In this document: positions 12,088-23,300 of the stretch, piece after piece
How positions within the stretch are numbered: the stretch's first letter is position 1
Layout: the number at the start of each line of letters is the position of its first letter
NCBI GenBank assembly: GCA_032718475.1
Contig: JAUCBJ010005092.1
Span: 1 to 64,000 of the forward strand
Reading direction: 5' to 3'
Length of the DNA stretch: 64,000 nucleotides
Source: Nemertoderma westbladi
Taxonomy: Eukaryota; Xenacoelomorpha; Nemertodermatida; Nemertodermatidae
Translations under genes and position numbers: made by a program
The notes under the pieces: generated by a model
What the model was told of the DNA's origin: nothing
What the model saw: the letters and a program-made list of their open reading frames with translations, nothing else
The model's database searches: none

Positions 12088-15000
12088 AGTCTGTTGGTAA
12101 AGTAAGTTTGTTTAACATTGGAAGTCTGTTGGTGAAGTAAGTGTGTTTAACATTGGAAGTCTGTTGGTGAAGTAAGTTTGTTTAACATTGGAAGGCTGTT
12201 GTTGAAGTAAGTTTGTTTAACATTGGAAGTCTGTTGTTGATGTAAGTTTGTTTAACATTGGAAGTCTGTTGTTGAAGTAAGTTTGTTTAACATTGGAAGT
12301 CTGTTGGTGAAGTAAGTTTGTTTAACATTGGAAGGCTGTTGTTGAAGTAAGTTTGTTTAACATTGGAAGTCTGTTGGTGAAGTAAGTTTGTTTAACATTG
12401 GAAGTCTGTTGGTGAAGTAAGTTTGTTTAACATTGGAAGTTTGTTGGTAAAGTAAGTTTGTTTAACATTGGAAGTCTGTTGGTAAAGTAAGTTTGTTTAA
12501 CATTGGAAGTCTGTTGTTGATGTAAGTTTGTTTAACATTGGAAGTCTGTTGGTGAAGTAAGTTTGTTTAACATTGGAAGTCTGTTGGTGAAGTAAGTTTG
12601 TTTAACATTGGAAGTCTGTTGGTGAAGTAAGTTTGTTTAACATTGGAAGTCTGTTGGTGAAGTAAGTTTGTTTAACATTGGAAGGCTGTTGTTGAAGTAA
12701 GTTTGTTTAACATTGGAAGTCTGTTGGTGAAGTAAGTTTGTTTAACATTGGAAGGCTGTTGTTGAAGTAAGTTTGTTTAACATTGGAAGTCTGTTGGTGA
12801 AGTAAGTTTGTTTAACATTGGAAGTCTGTTGGTGAAGTAAGTTTGTTTAACATTGGAAGTCTGTTGGTGAAGTAAGTTTGTTTAACATTGGAAGTCTGTT
12901 GGTAAAGTAAGTTTGTTTAACATTGGAAGTCTGTTGGTGAAGTAAGTTTGTTTAACATTGGAAGTCTGTTGGTGAAGTAAGATTGTTTAACATTGAAAGT
13001 CTGTTGGTGAAGTAAGTTTCTTTAACATTGGAAGTCTGTTCTTGAAGTAAGTTTGTTTAACATTGGAAGTCTGTTGGTGAAGTAAGTTTGTTTAACATTG
13101 GAAGTCTGTTGGTGAAGTAAGTTTGTTTAACATTGGAAGTCTGTTGGTGAAGTAAGTTTGTTTAACATTGGAAGTCTGTTTGTTAAGTAAGTTTGATTAA
13201 CATTGTAAGTCTGTTGGTGAAGTAAGTTTGTTTAACATTGGAAGTCTGTTGGTGAAGTAAGTTTGTTTAACATTGGAAGTCTGTTGGTGAAGTAAGTTTG
13301 TTTAACATTGGAAGTCTGTTGGTGAAGTAAGTTTGTTTAACATTGGAAGTCTGCTGGTGAAGTAAGTTTGTTTAACATTGGAAGTCTGTTGGTAAAGTAA
13401 GTTTGTTTAACATTGGAAGTCTGTTGGTGAAGTAAGTTTGTTTAACATTGGAAGTCTGTTGGTGAAGTAAGATTGTTTAACATTGGAAGTCTGTTGGTGA
13501 AGTAAGTTTCTTTAACATTGGAAGTCTGTTCTTGAAGTAAGTTTGTTTAACATTGGAAGTCTGTTGGTGAAGTAAGTTTGTTTAACATTGGAAGTCTGTT
13601 GGTGAAGTAAATTTGTTTAACATTGGAAGTCTGTTGGTGAAGTAAGTTTGTTTAACATTGGAAGTCTGTTTGTTAAGTAAGTTTGATTAACATTGGAAGT
13701 CTGTTGGTGAAGTAAGTTTGTTTAACATTGGAAGTCTGTTGGTGAAGTAAGTTTGTTTAACATTGGAAGTCTGTTGGTGAAGTAAGTTAGTTTAACATTG
13801 GAAGTCTGTTTTTGAAGTAAGTTTGTTTAACATTGGAAGTCTGTTGTTGAAGTAAGTTTGTTTAACATTGGAAGTCTGTTGGTGAAGTAAGTTTGTTTAA
13901 CATTGGAAGACTGTTGGTGAAGTAAGTTTCTTTAACATTGGAAGTCTGTTCTTGAAGTAAGTTTGTTTAACATTGGAAGTCTGTTGGTGAAGTAAGTTTG
14001 TTTAACATTGGAAGTCTGTTGGTGAAGTAAGTTTGTTTAACATTGGAAGTCTGTTGGTGAAGTAAGTTTGTTTAACATTGGAAGTCTGTTGGTGAAGTAA
14101 GTTTGTTTAACATTGGAAGTCTGTTGGTGAAGTAAGATTGTTTAACATTGGAAGTCTGTTGGTGAAGTAAGTTTCTTTAACATTGGAAGTCTGTTCTTGA
14201 AGTAAGTTTGTTTAACATTGGAAGTCTGTTGGTGAAGTAAGTTTGTTTAACATTGGAAGTCTGTTGGTGAAGTAAGTTTGTTTAACATTGGAAGTCTGTT
14301 GGTGAAGTAAGTTTGTTTAACATTGGAAGTCTGTTTGTTAAGTAAGTTTGATTAACATTGGAAGTCTGTTGGTGAAGTAAGTTTGTTTAACATTGGAAAT
14401 CTGTTTGGTAAGTAAGTTTGATTAACATTGGAAGTCTGTTGGTGAAGTAAGTTTGTTTAACATTGGAAGTCTGTTGGTGAAGTAAGATTGTTTAACATTG
14501 GAAGTCTGTTGGTGAAGTAAGTTTCTTTAACATTGGAAGTCTGTTCTTGAAGTAAGTTTGTTTAACATTGGAAGTCTGTTGGTGAAGTAAGTTTGTTTAA
14601 CATTGGAAGTCTTTTGGTGAAGTAAGTTTGTTTAACATTGGAAGTCTGTTGGTGAAGTAAGTTTGTTTAACATTGGAAGTCTGTTTGTTAAGTAAGTTTG
14701 ATTAACATTGGAAGTCTGTTGGTGAAGTAAGTTTGTTTAACATTGGAAGGCTGTTGTTGAAGTAAGTTTGTTTAACATTGGAAGTCTGTTGGTGAAGTAA
14801 GTTTGTTTAACATTGGAAGTCTGTTGGTGAAGTAAGTTTGTTTAACATTGGAAGTCTGTTGGTGAAGTAAGTTTGTTTAACATTGGAAGTCTGTTGGTAA
14901 AGTAAGTTTGTTTAACATTGGAAGTCTGTTGGTGAAGTAAGTTTGTTTAACATTGGAAGTCTGTTGGTGAAGTAAGATTGTTTAACATTGAAAGTCTGTT

Positions 15001-16777
15001 GGTGAAGTAAGTTTCTTTAACATTGGAAGTCTGTTCTTGAAGTAAGTTTGTTTAACATTGGAAGTCTGTTGGTGAAGTAAGTTTGTTTAACATTGGAAGT
15101 CTGTTGGTGAAGTAAGTTTGTTTAACATTGGAAGTCTGTTGGTGAAGTAAGTTTGTTTAACATTGGAAGTCTGTTTGTTAAGTAAGTTTGATTAACATTG
15201 TAAGTCTGTTGGTGAAGTAAGTTTGTTTAACATTGGAAGTCTGTTGGTGAAGTAAGTTTGTTTAACATTGGAAGTCTGTTGGTGAAGTAAGTTTGTTTAA
15301 CATTGGAAGTCTGTTGGTGAAGTAAGTTTGTTTAACATTGGAAGTCTGCTGGTGAAGTAAGTTTGTTTAACATTGGAAGTCTGTTGGTAAAGTAAGTTTG
15401 TTTAACATTGGAAGTCTGTTGGTGAAGTAAGTTTGTTTAACATTGGAAGTCTGTTGGTGAAGTAAGATTGTTTAACATTGGAAGTCTGTTGGTGAAGTAA
15501 GTTTCTTTAACATTGGAAGTCTGTTCTTGAAGTAAGTTTGTTTAACATTGGAAGTCTGTTGGTGAAGTAAGTTTGTTTAACATTGGAAGTCTGATGGTGA
15601 AGTAAATTTGTTTAACATTGGAAGTCTGTTGGTGAAGTAAGTTTGTTTAACATTGGAAGTCTGTTTGTTAAGTAAGTTTGATTAACATTGGAAGTCTGTT
15701 GGTGAAGTAAGTTTGTTTAACATTGGAAGTCTGTTGGTGAAGTAAGTTTGTTTAACATTGGAAGTCTGTTGGTGAAGTAAGTTAGTTTAACATTGGAAGT
15801 CTGTTCTTGAAGTAAGTTTGTTTAACATTGGAAGTCTGTTGTTGAAGTAAGTTTGTTTAACATTGGAAGTCTGTTGGTGAAGTAAGTTTGTTTAACATTG
15901 GAAGACTGTTGGTGAAGTAAGTTTCTTTAACATTGGAAGTCTGTTCTTGAAGTAAGTTTGTTTAACATTGGAAGTCTGTTGGTGAAGTAAGTTTGTTTAA
16001 CATTGGAAGTCTGTTGGTGAAGTAAGTTTGTTTAACATTGGAAGTCTGTTGGTGAAGTAAGTTTGTTTAACATTGGAAGTCTGTTGGTGAAGTAAGTTTG
16101 TTTAACATTGGAAGTCTGTTGGTGAAGTAAGATTGTTTAACATTGGAAGTCTGTTGGTGAAGTAAGTTTCTTTAACATTGGAAGTCTGTTCTTGAAGTAA
16201 GTTTGTTTAACATTGGAAGTCTGTTGGTGAAGTAAGTTTGTTTAACATTGGAAGTCTGTTGGTGAAGTAAGTTTGTTTAACATTGGAAGTCTGTTGGTGA
16301 AGTAAATTTGTTTAACATTGGAAGTCTGTTTGTTAAGTAAGTTTGATTAACATTGGAAGTCTGTTGGTGAAGTAAGTTTGTTTAACATTGGAAATCTGTT
16401 TGGTAAGTAAGTTTGATTAACATTGGAAGTCTGTTGGTGAAGTAAGTTTGTTTAACATTGGAAGTCTGTTGGTGAAGTAAGATTGTTTAACATTGGAAGT
16501 CTGTTGGTGAAGTAAGTTTCTTTAACATTGGAAGTCTGTTCTTGAAGTAAGTTTGTTTAACATTGGAAGTCTGTTGGTGAAGTAAGTTTGTTTAACATTG
16601 GAAGTCTGTTGGTGAAGTAAGTTTGTTTAACATTGGAAGTCTGTTGGTGAAGTAAGTTTGTTTAACATTGGAAGTCTGTTTGTTAAGTAAGTTTGATTAA
16701 CATTGGAAGTCTGTTGGTGAAGTAAGTTTGTTTAACATTGGAAGTATGTTGGTGAAGTAAGTTTGTTTAACATTGGA
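12088..16777. repeat. Sat-B (right part): 35-bp minisatellite, about 134 units
   Basis: This continues the array at 3370-10506 in exactly the phase left at 10506. The unit and most variants are the same, with additional ones such as CTTGAAG, GTTAGTTTAAC and TTTGTTAAG. It ends at CATTGGACGG near 16777, where unique sequence begins. The last full unit carries a GTATGTTGG change. Confidence 0.97.
12751..16740. repeat. Sat-B higher-order duplication, 1,995 bp (57 units)
   Basis: Two tandem copies of a 57-unit block lie at about 12751-14745 and 14746-16740. Single-unit markers are displaced by exactly 1,995 bp: AAGGCTG (12751 and 14746), ATTGAAAG (about 12991 and 14986), ATTGTAAG (13201 and 15196), CTGCTGG (13351 and 15346), AGTAAATTTG (13606 and 15601), GTTAGTTT (13786 and 15781) and GAAATCTG (14396 and 16391). 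The agreement of all seven points to a single recent duplication. Confidence 0.88.
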
Positions 16778-16815
16778 CGGCTCTGTTTGTGCAGTTACCT
16801 AGGTAACTAGCTTAC

Positions 16816-16979
16816 CTCGGTTGTCTGCTAGTTCGATTAGGTATCGCGCCCGGCAATGCTGCTCCTTGTCCGGTGTTTTGATTGGTTACCAGTCGGTTGC
16901 CTTGGATACCACCGAGAAATGGTGAGGCTTGTACGGCGTTTAGACGTCTGGGAATAAATAGTGGCGGATATGTAGTCAT
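16816..16979 (-). CDS. possible first coding exon of an unknown gene
   Basis: On the minus strand an ATG at 16979 has a favourable context (GCTACCATGA). It opens a frame of about 54 codons starting MTTYPPLFIPRRLNAVQ and ending just before the splice-donor-like string CCGAG|GTAAGC, with GT at 16815-16814. The frame's own stop, TAA at 16814-16812, lies inside that donor, which is what a real exon followed by an intron would show. Upstream in the same frame is another ATG at 17048. The predicted peptide is rich in Gly, Asn, Gln and Pro and resembles no family I know. If real, its intron would run into Sat-B. A chance open frame beside a chance donor is possible, so confidence is low. Confidence 0.3.
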
Positions 16980-17203
16980 GGTAGCCAGTATGACATATTT
17001 TGAACAATTTGTTTCATAGAGTGGAGCAAAAATCAACCAAATTTTCAACAGCAGATTGTTAATTCTTGAGGGAGGGGGTTTGGGAACACAGACTGCATCT
17101 TACTCGAGCGAGCGTTTCGCCCAACTTGGCGTTTCTGACAATTCTATACTAATAGATAATACCCAGTCTATTATCATGAAAAATATGAAAATATCTCAAT
17201 AAT

Positions 17204-17216
17204 GGGGGGGGGGGGG
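17204..17216 (+). repeat. poly-G run, 13 bases
   Basis: A homopolymer of 13 G preceded by AAT and followed by ATCT. It is likely to vary in length between individuals and between sequencing reads. Confidence 0.9.
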
Positions 17217-17321
17217 ATCTAATTTCATCCCTTTTCCTGGGTAAATCGACGCAAATAACAGCTGATTACTCCCAAAAACTAAAATATTTTATATGATATT
17301 CCCTTTCGCTTATTGTTCGGG

Positions 17322-20300
17322 CTGTCCCGGTGTATCCTTTCTCTACCAACCCTCCCATATAGTAATCCTACATACCCTGTCCCGGTGTATCCTTTCACTA
17401 CCAACCCTCCCATAGTAATCCTACATACCCTGTCCCGGTGTATCCTTTCTCTACCAACCCTGCCATAGTAATCCTACATACCCTGTCCCGGTGTATCCTT
17501 TCTCTACCAACCCTCCCATAGTAATCCTACATACCCTGTCCCGGTGTATCCTTTCTCTACCAAACCTCACATATAGTAATCCTACATACCCTGTCCCTGT
17601 GTATCCTTTCTCTACCAACCCTCCCATAGTAATCCTACATACCCTGTCCCGGTGTATCCTTTCTCTACCAACCCTCCCATATATTAATCCTACATACCCT
17701 GTCCCGGTGTATCCTTTCTCTACCAACCCTTCCATAGTAATCCTACATACCCTATCCCGGTGTATCCTTTCTCTACCAACCCTCCCATAGTAATCCTACA
17801 TACCCTGTCCCGGTGTATCCTTTCTCTACCAACCATCCCATAGTAATCCTACATACCATGTCCCGGTGTATCCTTTCTCTACCAACCCTCCCATAGTAAT
17901 CCTACATATCCTATCCCGGTGTATCCTTTCTCTACCAACCCTCCCATATAGTAATCCTACATACCCTGTCCCGGTGTATCCTTTCTCTACCAATCCTCCC
18001 ATAGTAATCCTACATACCCTGTCCCGGTGTATCCTTTCTCTACCAATCCTCCCATAGTAATCCTACATACCCTGTCCCTGTGTATCCTTTCTCTACCAAC
18101 CCTCCCATATAGTAATCCTACATACCCTGTCTCGGTGTATCCTTTCTCTACCAACCCTCCCACATAGTAATCCTACATACCCTGTCCCGGTGTATCCTTT
18201 CTCTACCAACCCTCCCATAGTAATCCTACATACCCTGTCCCGGTGTATCCTTTCTCTACCAACCCTCCCATAGTAATCCTACATACCCTGTCCCGGTGTA
18301 TCCTTTCTCTACCAATCCTCCCATAGTAATCCTACATACCCTGTCCCGGTGTATCCTTTCTCTACCAACCCTCCCATATAGTAATCCTACATACCCTGTC
18401 CCGGTGTATCCTTTCACTACCAACCCTCCCATAGTAATCCTACATACCCTGTCCCGGTGTATCCTTTCTCTACCAACCCTCCCATAGTAATCCTACATAC
18501 CCTGTCCCGGTGTATCCTTTCTCTACCAACCCTCCCATAGTAATCCTACATACCCTGTCCCGGTGTATCCTTTCTCTACCAAACCTCACATATAGTAATC
18601 CTACATACCCTGTCCCTGTGTATCCTTTCTCTACCAACCCTCCCATAGTAATCCTACATACCCTGTCCCGGTGTATCCTTTCTCTACCAACCCTCCCATA
18701 TATTAATCCTACATACCCTGTCCCGGTGTATCCTTTCTCTACCAACCCTTCCATAGTAATCCTACATACCCTATCCCGGTGTATCCTTTCTCTACCAACC
18801 CTCCCATAGTAATCCTACATACCCTGTCCCGGTGTATCCTTTCTCTACCAACCATCCCATAGTAATCCTACATACCATGTCCCGGTGTATCCTTTCTCTA
18901 CCAACCCTCCCATAGTAATCCTACATATCCTATCCCGGTGTATCCTTTCTCTACCAACCCTCCCATATAGTAATCCTACATACCCTGTCCCGGTGTATCC
19001 TTTCTCTACCAATCCTCCCATAGTAATCCTACATACCCTGTCCCGGTGTATCCTTTCTCTACCAATCCTCCCATAGTAATCCTACATACCCTGTCCCTGT
19101 GTATCCTTTCTCTACCAACCCTCCCATATAGTAATCCTACATACCCTGTCTCGGTGTATCCTTTCTCTACCAACCCTCCCACATAGTAATCCTACATACC
19201 CTGTCCCGGTGTATCCTTTCTCTACCAACCCTCCCATAGTAATCCTACATACCCTGTCCCTGTGTATCCTTTCTCTACCAACCCTCCCATATAGTAATCC
19301 TACATACCCTGTCCCGGTGTATCCTTTCTCTACCAACCCTCCCATAGTAATCCTACATACCCTGTCCCTGTGTATCCTTTCTCTACCAACCCTCCCATAT
19401 AGTAATCCTACATACCCTGTCCCGGTGTATCCTTTCTCTACCAATCCTCCCATAGTAATCCTACATACCCTGTCCCGGTGTATCCTTTCTCTACCAACCC
19501 TCCCATAGTAATCCTACATACCCTGTCCCGGTGTATCCTTTCTCTACCAACCCTCCCATAGTAATCCTACATACCCTGTCCCGGTGTATCCTTTCTCTAC
19601 CAACCCTCCCATAGTAATCCTACATACCCTGTCCCGGTGTATCCTTTCTCTACCAACCCTCCCATATAGTAATCCTACATACCCTGTCCCGGTGTATCCT
19701 TTCTCTACCAACCCTCCCATAGTAATCCTACATACCCTGTCCCGGTGTATCCTTTCTCCCCCAACCCTCCCATAGTAATCCTACATACCCTGTCCCGGTG
19801 TATCCTTTCTCTACCAACCCTCCCATAGTAATCCTACATACCCTGCCCCGGTGTATCCTTTCTCTACCAACCCTCCCATAGTAATCCTACATACCCTGTC
19901 CCGGTGTATCCTTTCTCCCCCAACCCTCCCATAGTAATCCTACATACCCTGTCCCGGTGTATCCTTTCTCTACCAACCCTCCCATATAGTAATCCTACAT
20001 ACCCTGTCCCGGTGTATCCTTTCTCTACCAACCCTCCCATATAGTAATCCTACCTACCCTGTCCCGGTGTATCCTTTCTCCCCCAACCCTCCCATAGTAA
20101 TCCTACATACCCTGTCCCGGTGTATCCTTTCTCTACCAACTCTCCCATATAGTAATCCTACATACCCTGTCCCGGTTTATCCTTTCTCTACCAACCCTCC
20201 CATAGTAATCCTACATACCCTGTCCCGGTGTATCCTTTCTCTACCAACCCTCCCATAGTAATCCTACATACCCTGTCCCGGTGTATCCTTTCACTACCAA

Positions 20301-23300
20301 CCCTCCCATATAGTAATCCTACATACCCTGTCCCGGTGTATCCTTTCTCTACCAACCCTCCCATATAGTAACCCTACATACCCTGTCCCGGTGTATCCTT
20401 TCTCTACCAACCCTCCCATAGTAATCCTACATACCCTGTCCCGGTGTATCCTTTCTCTACCAACCCTCCCATAGTAATCCTACATACCCTGTCCCGGTGT
20501 ATCCTTTCTCTACCAACCCTCCCATAGTAATCCTACATACCCTGTCCCGGTGTATCCTTTCTCTACCAACCCTCCCATATAGTAATCCTACATACCCTGT
20601 CCCGGTGTATCCTTTCTCTACCAACCCTCCCATAGTAATCCTACATACCCTGTCCCGGTGTATCCTTTCTCTACCAACCCTCCCATAGTAATCCTACATA
20701 CCCTGTACCGGTGTATCCTTTCTCTACCAACCCTCCCATATAGTAATCCTACATACCCTGTCCCGGTGTATCCTTTCTCTACCAACCCTCCCATAGTAAT
20801 CCTACATACCCTGTCCCGGTGTATCCTTTCTCTACCAACCCTCCCATATAGTAATCCTACATACCCTGTCCCGGTGTATCCTTTCTCTACCAACCCTCCC
20901 ATATAGTAATCCTACATACCCTGTCCCGGTGTATCCTTTCTCTACCAACCCTCCAATAGTAATCCTACATACCCTGTCCCGGTGTATCCTTTCTCTACCA
21001 ACCCTCCCATATAGTAATCCTACATACCCTGTCCCGGTGTATCCTTTCTCTACCAACCCTCCCATAGTAATCCTACATACCCTGTCCCGGTGTATCCTTT
21101 CTCTACCAACCCTCCCATATAGTAATCCTACATACCCTGCCCCGGTGTATCCTTTCTCTAGCAACCCTCCCATAGTAATCCTACATACCCTGTCCCGGTG
21201 TATCCTTTCTCTACCAACCCTACCATATAGTAATCCTACATACCCTGTCCCGGTGTATCCTTTCTCTACCAACCCTCCCATAGTAATCCTACATACCCTG
21301 TCCCGGTGTATCCTTTCTCTACCAACCCTACCATATAGTAATCCTACATACCCTGTCCCGGTGTATCCTTTCTCTACCAACCCTACCATATAGTAATCCT
21401 ACATACCCTGTCCCGGTGTATCCTTTCTCTACCAACCCTCCCATATAGTAATCCTACATACCCTGTCCCGGTGTATCCTTTCTCTACCACCCTCCCATAG
21501 TAATCCTACATACCCTGTCCCGGTGTATCCTTTCGCTACCGACCCTCCCATAGTAATCCTACATACCCTGTCCCGGTGTATCCTTTCTCTACCAACCCTA
21601 CCATATAGTAATCCTACATACCCTGCCCCGGTGTATCCTTTCTCTAGCAACCCTCCCATATAGTAATCCTACATACCCTGTCCCGGTGTATCCTTTCTCT
21701 ACCGACCCTCCCATAGTAATCCTACATACCCTGTCCCGGTGTATCCTTTCTCTACCAACCCTACCATATAGTAATCCTACATACCCTGTCCCGGTGTATC
21801 CTTTCTCTACCAACCCTACCATATAGTAATCCTACATACCCTGTCCCGGTGTATCCTTTCTCTACCAACCCTACCATATAGTAATCCTACATACCCTGTC
21901 CCGGTGTATCCTTTCTCTACCAACCCTACCATATAGTAATCCTACATACCCTGTCCCGGTGTATCCTTTCTCTACCGACCCTCCCATAGTAATCCTACAT
22001 ACCCTGTCCCGGTGTATCCTTTCTCTACCAACCCTACCATATAGTAATCCTACATACCCTGTCCCGGTGTATCCTTTCTCTACCAACCCTCCCATATAGT
22101 AATCCTACATACCCTGTCCCGGTGTATCCTTTCTCTACCGACCCTCCCATAGTAATCCTACATACCCTGTCCCGGTGTATCCTTTCTCTACCAACCCTAC
22201 CATATAGTAATCCTACATACCCTGTCCCGGTGTATCCTTTCTCTACCGACCCTCCCATAGTAATCCTACATACCCTGTCCCGGTGTATCCTTTCTCTACC
22301 AACCCTACCATATAGTAATCCTACATACCCTGTCCCGGTGTATCCTTTCTCTACCAACCCTCCCATAGTAATCCTACATACCCTGTCCCGGTGTATCCTT
22401 TCTCTACCAACCCTCCCATAGTAATCCCACATACCCTATCCCGGTGTATCCTTTCTCTACCAACCCTCCCATAGTAATCCTACATACCCTGTCCCGGTGT
22501 ACCCTTTCTCTACCAACCCTACCATATAGTAATCCTACATACCCTGTCCCGGTGTATCCTTTCTCTACCAACCCTCCCATAGTAATCCTACATACCCTGT
22601 CCCGGTGTATCCTTTCTCTACCAACCCTCCCATAGTAATCCCACATACCCTATCCCGGTGTATCTTTCTCTACCAACCCTCCCATAGTAATCCTACATAC
22701 CCTGTCCCGGTGTATCCTTTCTCTACCAACCCTACCATATAGTAATCCTACATACCCTGTCCCGGTGTATCCTTTCTCTACCAACCCTCCCATAGTAATC
22801 CTACATACCCTGTCCCGGTGTATCCTTTCTCTACCAACCCTCCCATAGTAATCCCACATACCCTATCCCGGTGTATCTTTCTCTACCAACCCTCCCATAG
22901 TAATCCCACATACCCTATCCCGGTGTATCCTTTCTCTACCAACCCTCCCATAGTAATCCTACATACCCTGTCCCGGTGTATCCTTTCTCTACCAACCCTC
23001 CCATAGTAATCCTACATACCCTATCCCGGTGTATCCTTTCTCTACCAACCCTCCCATAGTAATCCTACATACCCTGTCCCGGTGTATCCTTTCTCTACCA
23101 ACCCTCCCATAGTAATCCCACATACCCTATCCCGGTGTATCCTTTCTCTACCAACCCTCCCATAGTAATCCTACATACCCTGTCCCGGTGTATCCTTTCT
23201 CTACCAACCCTCCCATAGTAATCCTACATACCCTATCCCGGTGTATCCTTTCTCTACCAACCCTCCCATAGTAATCCTACATACCCTGTCCCGGTGTATC

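Larger units (their letters stand above)
16778..17321. other. unique island between Sat-B and Sat-C
   Basis: About 540 bp of non-repetitive sequence. It holds one candidate minus-strand exon (16816-16979), a G-rich patch near 17070 and a run of 13 G at 17204-17216. The last 100 bases before Sat-C are AT-rich. No RNA gene was recognised. Confidence 0.6.

Noticed and set aside
3370-16777. CRISPR-like array of regularly spaced repeats
   Set aside because: Units are contiguous with no unique spacers, there are no cas genes, and the host context is eukaryotic.
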